A stretch of 16,480 nucleotides of DNA from an uncultured Rhodanobacteraceae bacterium (GTDB taxonomy: Bacteria; Pseudomonadota; Gammaproteobacteria; Xanthomonadales; SZUA-5). Where the stretch lies: the NCBI GenBank assembly GCA_937928755.1, contig CALEZI010000111.1, positions 1-16,480 on the forward strand. The letters are read 5' to 3'. The notes below the pieces were generated by a model. The model was not told where the DNA came from and searched no databases. It saw only the letters and a list, made by a program, of their open reading frames with translations. Shown here piece by piece: positions 1 to 7,402 of the stretch (its first letter is position 1; each line of letters begins with the position of its first letter). The translations under genes and the position numbers were made by a program.

Positions 1-1087
1 GGAAACTCTCCTTGTGATGCGCCAGGCACCACTTGGCCATGATCGAGCCGCCGCGACTGACAATGCCGGTGACGCGCTTGGCGGTCAGCGGGATGTATTT
101 CAGGCGCACGCCGGCGTGGATGGTGAAATAGCTGACGCCCTGCTCGGCCTGCTCGATCAGCGTATCGCGGAAGATCTCCCAGGTCAGATCCTCGGCCTTG
201 CCGTTGACCTTTTCCAACGCCTGGTAGATCGGCACCGTGCCGATCGGCACCGGCGAGTTGCGGATGATCCATTCCCTGGTTTCATGAATGTGCTTGCCGG
301 TGGAAAGGTCCATGACGGTGTCCGCACCCCAGCGGATCGACCACACCATCTTCTCGACTTCCTCGGCGATGGAACTCGATACCGCCGAGTTGCCGATATT
401 GGCGTTGATCTTCACCAGGAAGTTGCGGCCGATGATCATCGGCTCCAGTTCCGGGTGGTTGATGTTGCACGGGATGATGGCGCGGCCGCGGGCGACTTCA
501 TCGCGCACGAATTCGGGCGTCACGTTCTTCGGCAAGGACGCGCCGAAGCTCTCGCCGGCATGGTGGCGCAGCAGGTTCTGATCGCGGATCTGGTCGAGCA
601 GTTGATTCTCGCGGATGGCGATGTATTCCATCTCCGGCGTGATGATGCCGCGCCGCGCGTAATGCATCTGGCTGACATTGGCCCCGGCCCTGGCAACTCG
701 CGGCCTGCGAATGTGTTCGAAGCGCAGGTGCGCGGTGGCCGGGTCGACCAACCGGGCGTGACCGAACTTGCTGGTCGGTCCGGCGAGTTGTTCGGTATCG
801 CCGCGTTCTTCGATCCAGCGCGCGCGCATCGGGTGCAGACCCTTGCGCAGATCGATGCTCGCCGACGGATCGGTGTACGGACCGCTGGTGTCGTAAACCG
901 CGAGGCTGGGATTGATTTCGGCGCCGAAGGACTTGGGCGTACGCGATTGCGAAATCTCGCGCATCGGCACGCGCAAGTCGTCGCGCGAACCATGCGCGTA
1001 GATCTTGCGCGAGCCCGGAATCGGGCGGATGACGTCAGCGGACAGCTGCTCGGCTTGTTGCATCAGATCGGCGGTCACCGCATTCAT
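1..1087 (-). CDS. thiC: Phosphomethylpyrimidine synthase ThiC (5' part, runs off left edge)
   Basis: ThiC is a cytosolic radical-SAM enzyme that converts aminoimidazole ribotide to HMP phosphate, the pyrimidine half of thiamine. I translated the minus strand directly: it opens MNAVTADLMQQAEQLSADVI and continues with family-typical stretches (GSRDDLRVPMREI, AGANVSQMHYARRGIITPEM, PCNINHPELEPMIIGRNFLV, KINANIGNSAVSSSI, WGADTVMDLSTG, SRGGSIMAKWCLAHH). About 362 codons are present of a protein that is usually 600-630 residues, so the C-terminal part with the CX2CX4C iron-sulfur motif is outside the window. The ATG at 1085-1087 follows GGAG (1095-1098, minus strand) with a 7-nt spacer. A second CAT at 1081-1083 is in another frame and meets a stop at once. 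A TPP riboswitch lies in the leader, so thiamine pyrophosphate should repress the gene. Confidence 0.97.
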   Translation of the reverse strand, partial: MNAVTADLMQQAEQLSADVIRPIPGSRKIYAHGSRDDLRVPMREISQSRTPKSFGAEINPSLAVYDTSGPYTDPSASIDLRKGLHPMRARWIEERGDTEQLAGPTSKFGHARLVDPATAHLRFEHIRRPRVARAGANVSQMHYARRGIITPEMEYIAIRENQLLDQIRDQNLLRHHAGESFGASLPKNVTPEFVRDEVARGRAIIPCNINHPELEPMIIGRNFLVKINANIGNSAVSSSIAEEVEKMVWSIRWGADTVMDLSTGKHIHETREWIIRNSPVPIGTVPIYQALEKVNGKAEDLTWEIFRDTLIEQAEQGVSYFTIHAGVRLKYIPLTAKRVTGIVSRGGSIMAKWCLAHHKESF

Positions 1088-1154
1088 CGTCGCGCTCCGG
1101 AAATGGCAGGGACGAAGCGGTGGCGGCGGATGTGCCGCGTGTTTCGGCGCATCC

Positions 1155-1235
1155 GAAGCTTCCCTACACCGGTACTAACCGGATCAGGTTCGAAGGGACT
1201 GTCTCAGCCCGGCTCGCGCCCGGCACCCCCGCTTC
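1155..1235 (-). promoter_or_regulatory. TPP riboswitch (THI box) in the thiC leader
   Basis: On the minus strand the conserved THI-box elements appear in order: GGGGGTGCC, GGCTGAGA (complement of 1202-1209), ACCTGATC (complement of 1182-1189) and GTAGGGAAGC (complement of 1158-1167). The ends GAAGC (1231-1235) and GCTTC (1155-1159) pair to close helix P1. It lies 67 nt upstream of the thiC start codon. I see no G+C hairpin with a U-run between aptamer and gene, so control of translation initiation is more likely than transcription termination. That mechanism is inference; the aptamer itself is clear. Confidence 0.96.
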
Positions 1236-1244
1236 AGGGGACGG

Positions 1245-1250
1245 ATTGTA
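1245..1250 (-). promoter_or_regulatory. thiC: Putative -10 box of the thiC promoter
   Basis: The minus strand reads TACAAT here, one mismatch from TATAAT. It would start transcription near 1238, just before the 5' strand of riboswitch helix P1 at 1235. No good -35 hexamer is visible 16-18 nt upstream. The support is the match and its exact placement at the riboswitch edge. Confidence 0.5.
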
Positions 1251-1287
1251 GCGCAGCGGACCGGGCGCAGCGTTCGGCTCCGCGAAA

Positions 1288-1364
1288 CGCAGGTTGGGCA
1301 GCGCTGCATCTGCCAACATCTGCCCGAGTTCAAGTTGGGCAGGCGAAGCGCTGCCCAACCTGCG
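1288..1364. repeat. Inverted repeat between the oligopeptidase gene and thiC
   Basis: Two perfect 18-nt inverted arms, 1288-1305 (CGCAGGTTGGGCAGCGCT) and 1347-1364, are separated by 41 nt. The interior has a third, partial copy of the motif (GTTGGGCAG, 1334-1342). The element fills much of the 322-bp gap between the stop of the S9 peptidase (1410) and the thiC start, upstream of the thiC promoter. It could act as a terminator or mRNA stabiliser for the peptidase transcript, but no U-run follows it. Its sequence is unrelated to families A and B elsewhere in the window. Confidence 0.8.
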
Positions 1365-1409
1365 CAACTGAAGTGCATCCAGAGCGGCGGCAAGCCACCG
1401 CCCCCAGAT

Positions 1410-3488
1410 TCAGCGCAGTTCGCGTGCAAAAAAGGTCCACGCCAGCGCGGTCATGAAGGCACGTTGGGAATTGTTGGCGGCGCCGCCGTGACCGCCCTCG
1501 ATGTTTTCGTAATAGAGAACGTCGTGGCCCTGCTGTTTCATCTTCGCCACCATCTTGCGCGCGTGACCGGGGTGAACGCGGTCGTCGCGGGTGGACGTGG
1601 TGAACAAGGTACGCGGGTATTTCACGTCCGCCTTGACGTTGTGGTAAGGCGAGAAAGTCTGGATGAACTGCCATTCCTTCGGGTCGTCCGGATTGCCGTA
1701 CTCGCCCATCCACGAGGCGCCGGCCAGCAGCGTGTGGTAGCGCTGCATGTCGAGCAGCGGCACCTGGCAGACAATCGCGCCGAACAGGTCCGGATACTGC
1801 GTGAGCATGTTGCCCATCAGCAGACCGCCGTTGGAACCGCCCATGGTGCCCAGGTGCGGGGTCGATGTGACCTTGCGCGCGATCAGATCGCGCGCCACCG
1901 CTGCGAAGTCCTCATAAGCCTTGTTGCGATTGGCCTTGAGTGCGGCCTGGTGCCACTTCGGCCCGAACTCGCCGCCGCCGCGGATGTTGGCGAGCACATA
2001 AACGCCGCCCTTGTTGAGCCAGGCGTCGCCGATGTTGGCGGAATAGCTGGGCGTCATCGACACTTCGAAACCGCCGTAGCCATAGAGCACGGTCGGGTTC
2101 TTGCCGTTCAACTCGATGGCTTTGGCCGCCACCTGAAAATACGGAATGCGCGTGCCGTCGGCGCTGGTCGCTTCGTGCTGGCTGACCGCCAGCTTGCTCG
2201 AGTCGAAAAAGGCCGGCAGCGACTTCAGCAGCTCCGGCGCGCCCTTGCCCACTTCACCGTAGTGCAGACTGGTCGGCGTCAGGAAATCGGTGGCGGTGAC
2301 GAAATAGGCGTCCGATTCGCGATCATCGACCGCGCCGACGCTGACCGAGCCGAACTCGGGCAGTCCCGGCAGCGCCTCGCGCGTCCATCCGTTCGCACCC
2401 GACGTCCACACGTAGACGCGGTTCTTCACGTTGTCGAGTTCGTTGACGATGATGTGGTTACGCGTCGGCGAGTAGCCGGCCAGCGACGATCGATCGGTCG
2501 GCGTGAACAACGGCGTCAGTTCGCGCTTGCCGGACATGAAGTCGTCGAGCCTGGTGACCAGCAGCGATCCGGCCGGCCAGGTCTTGCCGCCGACGGCCCA
2601 GTCATCGCGCAACTCAACCAACAGCCATTCGCGATGCAGGCTGGCGTTGGCACTGTCGGGCTTGTCGACCTTGACCTGTTTGCCGTCCTGCAACAGGTAC
2701 ATCTCGCTGCTGTAGAAGGTCATCGCGCGCATGATGCCCTGGCGCTCGAAGCCGGGCGTGGTGTCGGCAAAAGCGCCGTTCCACACGTCCTCGACCTTGC
2801 CTTCGTACACCGTTTCCGCTGCGGTCAGCGGCGTACCGCGCGTCCAGCGCTTGGCAATGCGCGGATAACCGGAGCTGGTCAGCGAGCCCGGGCCGAAGTC
2901 GGTGCCGACGAACAATGTGTCGGCGTCGATCCAGCTGGCACCGCTCTTGGCCTCTTCCAGCTTGAAGCCGCCCTCGACGAAGGACTTGGCTACGGTGTCG
3001 AACTCGCGGACCACGCTGGCGTCGGCTCCGCCGCGCGACAGCGACAGCAGGCACAGACGCGCCTCGGGCTCCAGGCAATCAGCGCCGGAGAACACCCAGT
3101 TCTCGTTTTCTTCCTTGGCCAGCGCGTCGACGTCGAGCACCGTTTCCCACGCGGGCTCGGCCTTGCGATACTCGTCCAGCGTGGTGCGGCGCCAGAGGCC
3201 ACGCACATGCTCGGCGTCGCGCCAGAAGTTGTAGTAGTACTCACCCTGCTTGCCGACGTAAGCGATCTTCTCGTCGGAATCGAGTATCTCCAGCGTGCGC
3301 TTCTCGATGCGCTTGAAATCGCCCGAACGCGTCAGTTCATCGACGCTGTCGGCGTTCTGTTCGGCGGCCCAAGCTAGTGCCTTTTCGTCTTCGACCGCTT
3401 CGAGCCATTGGTTGGGATCGGTAGCGGCGGTATCGGCGTAGGCATTCATGGCGAGCATCAGGGGAATCATCAAAGACAACGGGCGCAC
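1410..3488 (-). CDS. Exported prolyl oligopeptidase family serine peptidase (S9)
   Basis: This peptidase probably cleaves short proline-containing peptides in the periplasm. The 692-residue length is normal for S9A enzymes. Residues 1-19 form a signal peptide (MRPLSLMIPLMLAMNAYA, cleavage after AYA). A beta-propeller region spans roughly 50-415 and an alpha/beta-hydrolase domain roughly 420-692. The catalytic set is visible: Ser552 in GGSNGG, the Asp of DDRVHP (635-636), and His667 in EGGHGG. The family's NIRGGGEFGPKWH and YGYGGFEVSMTPSYS segments are present. I chose the GTG at 3486-3488 because GGGAGGT (3494-3500, minus strand) lies 5 nt before it; the next Met, residue 7, would shorten the signal peptide. 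The gene is divergent from the exporter operon and upstream of thiC on the same strand. Its physiological substrate is unknown. Confidence 0.95.
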   Translation of the reverse strand: MRPLSLMIPLMLAMNAYADTAATDPNQWLEAVEDEKALAWAAEQNADSVDELTRSGDFKRIEKRTLEILDSDEKIAYVGKQGEYYYNFWRDAEHVRGLWRRTTLDEYRKAEPAWETVLDVDALAKEENENWVFSGADCLEPEARLCLLSLSRGGADASVVREFDTVAKSFVEGGFKLEEAKSGASWIDADTLFVGTDFGPGSLTSSGYPRIAKRWTRGTPLTAAETVYEGKVEDVWNGAFADTTPGFERQGIMRAMTFYSSEMYLLQDGKQVKVDKPDSANASLHREWLLVELRDDWAVGGKTWPAGSLLVTRLDDFMSGKRELTPLFTPTDRSSLAGYSPTRNHIIVNELDNVKNRVYVWTSGANGWTREALPGLPEFGSVSVGAVDDRESDAYFVTATDFLTPTSLHYGEVGKGAPELLKSLPAFFDSSKLAVSQHEATSADGTRIPYFQVAAKAIELNGKNPTVLYGYGGFEVSMTPSYSANIGDAWLNKGGVYVLANIRGGGEFGPKWHQAALKANRNKAYEDFAAVARDLIARKVTSTPHLGTMGGSNGGLLMGNMLTQYPDLFGAIVCQVPLLDMQRYHTLLAGASWMGEYGNPDDPKEWQFIQTFSPYHNVKADVKYPRTLFTTSTRDDRVHPGHARKMVAKMKQQGHDVLYYENIEGGHGGAANNSQRAFMTALAWTFFARELR

Positions 3489-3614
3489 GGCGCACCTCCC
3501 GGCAGAGTTGAGCCGCGCACCCTAATCGCACGTCGATGCGCTGTCCATGGGCCGGAGGTCTTGGAGGCGGTTGTTGGTTGTTGGTAGTGGTTGCTGGCTC
3601 AAGGGCCAGCTCTT

Positions 3615-3722
3615 GTGGGTCCAGACTTGTCTGGACGCCTTTCGCCTGATCACCCAGGAGCGTCCAGACAAGTCTGGACCCAGCGGAGCCACGGCATCAG
3701 CGTCCAGACAAGTCTGGACCCA
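3615..3722. repeat. Family A REP-like elements: one inverted doublet plus one extra copy
   Basis: Three copies of a 23-24-nt palindromic unit lie in the 339-bp gap between the divergent peptidase and adaptor genes: 3615-3638 forward, 3660-3682 reverse and 3700-3722 reverse. Each has the core stem GTCCAGAC-TT-GTCTGGAC. The first two face each other and make a 68-bp larger hairpin; the third repeats the reverse copy 40 bp on. The forward copy begins GTGGG, as REP elements do. The rest of the gap (3489-3614 and 3723-3827) shows only a GTTGTTGG-rich patch near 3570-3600 and no convincing promoter. Confidence 0.9.
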
Positions 3723-3827
3723 GGAGGAGCAGACACCAGCCGCGTCGCAACGGGATGACCCGCATCAGACACAGCCTGTGCCATCCGCAGTAGCCTTGGC
3801 ACTCCTGGCCACTGCTGCGAGGTCGCC

Positions 3828-4778
3828 GTGCGTTCATCCGCTCCCAGCGCAGTCCTGGCACTGCTGATCGCCGCGGCTCTCGGCGGATGCAGCGACCCGC
3901 CGGCCGACGGCTATCAGGGATATCTGGAGGCCGACTACGCCTATGTCGGCGCGCCGGTTGGCGGGCGTCTGGTGCAACTGCCGGTGCAACGCGGGGCAGC
4001 GGTCGAGGCGGGCGCACCGCTGTTCGCGCTGGATGGCGAGCTCGAGCGCCAGCAACTGGCCGAGGCCCAGGGGCGGCTGGCGCAGGCTCGGGCACAGCGG
4101 GCCGATCTTGACCTCGGCCGTCGGCCCGACGAGATCCGGGTGATCTCCGAACGTGTACGCGAGGCACGTTCGACCCTGGCCCTCGCCGACAAGGAACTCA
4201 AGCGCACGCGCGACCTGCAGCAGCGCGGACTGACCTCGAATGACGCCCTGGATCGTGCCGCAGCGGTGCAGGCGCAAGCGCAGGCGCGGCTGGCCTCGAC
4301 GCTGGCCGAGCAGCGCAGCGCCGAACTCGCGGGTCGTCCGGACGCCATGGCGGCTGGCGACGCGGCAGTCGCCGCTGCGCAAGCGGTGGTGAACCAGGCG
4401 CAATGGCGGGTAGATCAAACCAAAGTGGATGCAATCGTTGCAGCGAGGGTCGAAGACACGCTGTATCAGGTCGGCGAGTGGGTGCCGGCGGGTGCGCCGG
4501 TCATCAAGTTGCTGCCGGCGCAAGGTCCGTTCGTGCGCTTTTTCGTGCCGCTGGCGGAGTTGTCGCAATGGGCGCCAGGCATCACCGTGAGCGTCGACTG
4601 CGACGGCTGCGAGGCCACGCAGACCGCACGCGTCGAGTTCATCGCCGCGGCCCCCGAATACACGCCACCGGTGATCTTCAGCGAGGCGCGCAACGAGGAT
4701 CTGGTCTACCGGGTCGAGGCGCGCTTCGAAACCGCCTCATTGCTGGCACCGGGGTTGCCGGTGCGGGTGCGGCGGTGA
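3828..4778 (+). CDS. HlyD-family periplasmic adaptor subunit, lipoprotein
   Basis: This is the membrane-fusion subunit of a tripartite ABC exporter, linking the inner-membrane pump to an outer-membrane channel. The 316 residues start with a lipoprotein signal: a hydrophobic run followed by LGGC with Cys21. A first lipoyl-like half motif follows (GGRLVQLPVQRGAAVEAG, about 45-62). Residues 72-195 are an Ala/Gln/Arg-rich alpha-helical hairpin with its turn near QQRGLTSNDALD (131-142). The second lipoyl half (ARVEDTLYQVGEWVPAG, 206-222) leads into a beta-barrel. The start is a GTG at 3828, with a weak GAGGT just upstream. It is the first gene of the exporter operon. It resembles YbhG/YhiI-type adaptors, but the exported substrate cannot be read from sequence. 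Confidence 0.9.
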   Translation: MRSSAPSAVLALLIAAALGGCSDPPADGYQGYLEADYAYVGAPVGGRLVQLPVQRGAAVEAGAPLFALDGELERQQLAEAQGRLAQARAQRADLDLGRRPDEIRVISERVREARSTLALADKELKRTRDLQQRGLTSNDALDRAAAVQAQAQARLASTLAEQRSAELAGRPDAMAAGDAAVAAAQAVVNQAQWRVDQTKVDAIVAARVEDTLYQVGEWVPAGAPVIKLLPAQGPFVRFFVPLAELSQWAPGITVSVDCDGCEATQTARVEFIAAAPEYTPPVIFSEARNEDLVYRVEARFETASLLAPGLPVRVRR

Positions 4779-4788
4779 GGGGGCGCAT

Positions 4789-4946
4789 CAAGCAGGAACG
4801 GGGCTTCGGGCTGGGGCCTGCGGCGCGGGATCGGAACTCTCGGGCCAGCGCCAGGCACTTTGAAGCGGGGAACCCAATACCCACTCGTCCCCACATGGCC
4901 TCATCAATGCGCACCAGCCCCCAGCCCCCAGCCCCGCCTCTGCTTT
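4789..4946. repeat. Imperfect long inverted repeat inside the exporter operon
   Basis: Arms 4789-4816 and 4919-4946 are complementary at 22 of 28 positions and share the segments AAGCAG, CGGGGCT and GGGCTGGGG. The right side also has a CAGCCCC-type tandem (4916-4935). It occupies most of the 190-bp gap between the adaptor and ATPase genes, a long gap for an operon whose products should be made together. Its sequence does not match the other repeat families here. Confidence 0.6.
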
Positions 4947-4968
4947 TCCAGTGCACGGCCGCCGCACC

Positions 4969-5880
4969 ATGACCGCCTACGCCATCGACGTCCGCGGCCT
5001 GAGCAAATCCTTCGGCGACAAGAAGGTGGTCGACGGCCTCGACCTGCGTGTCGAACGCGGCGCGATCTATGGGTTTCTCGGACCGAACGGTTCGGGCAAG
5101 ACCACCACGATTCGCATGTTGTGCGGGTTGCTCACCGCCGATGCCGGAGAGGGCACCTGCCTCGGGCTCGATGTGCGTCGCGACAGCAACGTGATCAAGT
5201 CGCAGGTCGGTTACATGACGCAGAAGTTCACCTGGTGGGAAGACCTGACCATCGAGGAGAACCTGCGTTTCGCCGCGCGCATGCACGGGCTGGCGAATGC
5301 GCGCAGCGTGGTTGACGCGGCGCTCGAGCGACTCGGCCTGGCGCAGCGGCGCAGGCAACTTGCCGGCGAGTTGTCGGGCGGCTGGAAACAGCGCCTCGCC
5401 TTGGCGGCGTGCCTGCTGCATCAACCCCGGCTGTTGCTGCTGGACGAGCCCACCGCTGGCGTCGACCCCAAGGCGCGTCGCGAGTTCTGGGCGGAAATCC
5501 ACGCGCTGGCGCGCGAGGGCCTGACCGTGCTGGTGTCGACGCATTACATGGACGAGGCCGAGCGCTGTCACCGACTGGCCTACATCGCTTTCGGCAAGCT
5601 GCTCGCCGAAGGCACGCCGCAGCAGATCCTCGATCAGGTCGGACTGTGCACCTTCGCCATCGATGGTGCGCCGGCCGTGGCGGTCGACGAAATCAGCCGA
5701 TTGCCCGGCGTCGAGCAGGTGGTGCCGTTCGGCCTGCGTTTGCATGTGTCCGGCGTCGACGCGGCGACATTGTCGACGAGTGTTGCCGGATACACGCATC
5801 GGCACCAGTTGTCCTGGCAACCCGTCGATTCGTCGCTGGAAGACGCGTTCATCGCGTTGATGCGGGGTGGCAAGCCGTGA
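4969..5880 (+). CDS. ABC exporter ATP-binding subunit
   Basis: This is the cytoplasmic nucleotide-binding subunit that powers the ABC-2 permease encoded next. All motifs are present in 303 residues: Walker A GPNGSGKTT (38-46), Q-loop Gln85 in YMTQKFTWWEDLTIEENL, signature LSGGWKQR (135-142), Walker B LLLLDE (155-160), D-loop AGVD (163-166) and switch His192 in STHYMDEAE. About 80 residues after the core form the accessory domain common in drug-type ABC-2 ATPases. It is a single-domain ATPase, unlike the tandem E. coli YbhF. I chose the ATG at 4969; an in-frame GTG at 4951 would add six residues. Neither start has a clear Shine-Dalgarno site. Confidence 0.95.
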   Translation: MTAYAIDVRGLSKSFGDKKVVDGLDLRVERGAIYGFLGPNGSGKTTTIRMLCGLLTADAGEGTCLGLDVRRDSNVIKSQVGYMTQKFTWWEDLTIEENLRFAARMHGLANARSVVDAALERLGLAQRRRQLAGELSGGWKQRLALAACLLHQPRLLLLDEPTAGVDPKARREFWAEIHALAREGLTVLVSTHYMDEAERCHRLAYIAFGKLLAEGTPQQILDQVGLCTFAIDGAPAVAVDEISRLPGVEQVVPFGLRLHVSGVDAATLSTSVAGYTHRHQLSWQPVDSSLEDAFIALMRGGKP

Positions 5881-5905
5881 GCTTGCGCCAGGCTCTGCCG
5901 GAGGA

Positions 5906-5969
5906 GCGTCCGGACGTCCGGACCCACAAGAGCGCGGGCAGTTCGTGGGTCCGGACATGGTCTGGACGC
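5906..5969. repeat. Family A repeat pair in the reversed (tail-out) arrangement
   Basis: A reverse copy (5906-5927) is followed by a forward copy (5945-5969), the opposite order to the other doublets. The left copy has a loopless stem (GTCCGGAC repeated, each half itself palindromic). The right copy has GTCCGGAC-ATG-GTCTGGAC, with one G-T wobble. They sit between the ATPase stop (5880) and the permease start (6011), ending 29 bp before the permease Shine-Dalgarno site. Confidence 0.85.
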
Positions 5970-6010
5970 TTTCCCCGCCCGTGCGCGGCATTGCAGCAGG
6001 AGCGGTGCCC

Positions 6011-7144
6011 ATGAACCCGTTCTCCTGGCGCCGCCTGCTGGCAGTGCTGGCCAAGGAATTCATCCAGATGCGTCGCGATCGGCTGACCTTCGCGATGATG
6101 GTCGGCATTCCGATCATGCAGCTGTGCCTGTTCGGCTACGCGATCAACACCGATCCGAAGCACCTGCCGACGGCGATCGTCGCTGCCGAGTCCAGCGAGT
6201 TCACGCGACGACTGATCTCGGCAATGACGCTTTCGGACTACTTCGACATCGTTGCGACGCCGGCCTCGATCGATCACGGTCGCGAATTGATCGCGCGCGG
6301 CGACGTGCAATTCCTGCTGCGCATCCCGCCCGACTTCGCGCGCGATCTGGTACGCGGCGAGCGTCCGGCGCTGCTGGTCGAGATCGACGCCACCGATCCG
6401 GTCGCCAGCGGCAACGCGATGGCCGCGCTCGGGCCTTTGGTCGAGCAGTCGCTGGCCAGCGAGATCAAGGGCCCACTTGCCCACTTGAATCCGAAGCCAG
6501 GCTCGATCGACCTGCGCATCCAGCGTCGCTACAACCCGGAGGGACTGACCGCCTACAACATCGTGCCCGGCCTGATGGGCGTGATCCTGACAATGACGCT
6601 GATCATGATGACTGGCCTGGCCATTGCGCGCGAGCGCGAGCGTGGCACCTTCGAGAACCTGCTGGCGATGCCGGTCAGGCCGCTGGAAATCATGCTCGGC
6701 AAGCTGGTGCCCTACATCCTGGTCGCCTACGTCCAGGTCGGCGTGATCCTGGTCGCCGCGCACCTGCTGTTCGCAGTGCCGATCCTGGGTTCGCTGTGGC
6801 TGCTGCTCGGCTGCACCCTCGCCTTCATCGTCGCCAACCTGTCGGTCGGCCTGCTGTTCTCGACGCTGGCGAAGAACCAGATGCAGGCGATGCAGATGAC
6901 GTTCTTCTTTTTCCTGCCGTCGATGCTGCTGTCCGGCTTCATGTTTCCCTTTCGCGGCATGCCTGGTTGGGCGCAGGCGATCGGCGAGCTGCTGCCGCTG
7001 ACGCATTTCCTGCGCATCGTTCGCGGCATCTTGCTCAAGGTCAATGGCCCCGCCGATGTTTGGCCTAACCTGTGGCCGCTGCTGGCGTTCACGCTGGTGG
7101 TGGTGGCGTTCGGGGCAAAGAGGTTCAGGAAGACGCTGGACTGA
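6011..7144 (+). CDS. ABC-2 type permease, YbhS/YbhR-like
   Basis: This is the inner-membrane subunit of the exporter. Its 377 residues show the ABC-2 plan: a cytoplasmic N-terminus with KEFIQMRRDRLTF (15-27), TM1 (about 27-45), a large periplasmic domain (46-185), then five hydrophobic segments from about 187 on. The coupling sequence ARERERGTFENLLAMPVRPLE (206-226) and FLPSMLLSGFMFPFRGMP (301-318) match the YbhS/YhhJ group. The ATG at 6011 has AGGAG (5998-6002) with an 8-nt spacer. The frame is open from 5867, but that extension is just translated family A repeat. Only one permease is present where E. coli ybhGFSR has two, so a homodimer is likely. Substrate unknown. Confidence 0.93.
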   Translation: MNPFSWRRLLAVLAKEFIQMRRDRLTFAMMVGIPIMQLCLFGYAINTDPKHLPTAIVAAESSEFTRRLISAMTLSDYFDIVATPASIDHGRELIARGDVQFLLRIPPDFARDLVRGERPALLVEIDATDPVASGNAMAALGPLVEQSLASEIKGPLAHLNPKPGSIDLRIQRRYNPEGLTAYNIVPGLMGVILTMTLIMMTGLAIARERERGTFENLLAMPVRPLEIMLGKLVPYILVAYVQVGVILVAAHLLFAVPILGSLWLLLGCTLAFIVANLSVGLLFSTLAKNQMQAMQMTFFFFLPSMLLSGFMFPFRGMPGWAQAIGELLPLTHFLRIVRGILLKVNGPADVWPNLWPLLAFTLVVVAFGAKRFRKTLD

Positions 7145-7150
7145 GCTTGA

Positions 7151-7278
7151 GAGCAGTGAGTAGTGAATAGTGAGTGGTGATTAAGAGCCTGCAATGTCGC
7201 GCGGTTCGCTTCGTCATCACCGGAGGCCGCGCAAGTGCCGGTTTTTACTCACCACTCACTATTCACTACTCACCGCTC
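7151..7278. repeat. Long near-perfect inverted repeat, GTGAGTAGTGAATAGTG type
   Basis: The 30-nt arms 7151-7180 and 7249-7278 are complementary at 29 of 30 positions and enclose a 68-nt interior. Each arm is built from degenerate 7-8-bp units (AGTGAGT, AGTGAAT, AGTGAGT), more AT-rich than the surroundings. It begins 6 bp after the permease stop and may end that transcript or protect its 3' end. The interior has no recognisable gene. Nothing else in the window shares the sequence. Confidence 0.9.
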
Positions 7279-7331
7279 TTCGATGACCTCTGGCACTTTT
7301 GCCAATCGCCGCCAAATACGAGTCTTCGCGC

Positions 7332-7361
7332 TTGAGCATTCGAGCCGCGGACCGCTACCCT
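7332..7361 (+). promoter_or_regulatory. Possible sigma70-type promoter for the pcm-like gene and tolC
   Basis: TTGAGC (7332-7337) and TACCCT (7356-7361) are 18 bp apart, placing a transcription start about 35 bp before the ATG at 7403. Each hexamer has two mismatches to consensus, so this is a suggestion only. It lies just after the 7151-7278 inverted repeat, where a new transcript would be expected. Confidence 0.3.
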
Positions 7362-7402
7362 TGTCATCTTTCCTTTTCACATCGGGATGCTGAGAACGCG
7401 CC

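Noticed and set aside
14..1456. 480-residue open frame on the plus strand
   Set aside because: It is antisense to thiC and to its riboswitch and continues through the intergenic inverted repeat; no protein family is recognisable.
1335..3377. 680-residue open frame on the plus strand
   Set aside because: It is antisense to the S9 peptidase, which has signal peptide, catalytic triad and ribosome-binding site. The plus-strand product is rich in Arg, Val, Ala and Gly without recognisable domains, as expected from the complement of a high-GC gene.
5906..5969. Operator pair for a repressor of the exporter operon
   Set aside because: The palindromes look operator-like, but the same unit occurs in three unrelated gaps and in mixed orientation, and no regulator gene is nearby. 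A dispersed repeat explains it better.
5867..6010. N-terminal extension of the permease overlapping the ATPase stop
   Set aside because: It encodes repeat sequence, whereas the ATG at 6011 has a good AGGAG site and gives a normal ABC-2 N-terminus.
4678..6117. 479-residue open frame on the minus strand
   Set aside because: It is antisense to the ABC ATPase and crosses the adaptor end, a gap and the permease start; its composition is that of a shadow frame.
5849..7006. 385-residue minus-strand frame rich in Gln, His, Arg and Asp
   Set aside because: It is the complement of the permease gene, whose hydrophobic codons produce such composition. No domain is seen.
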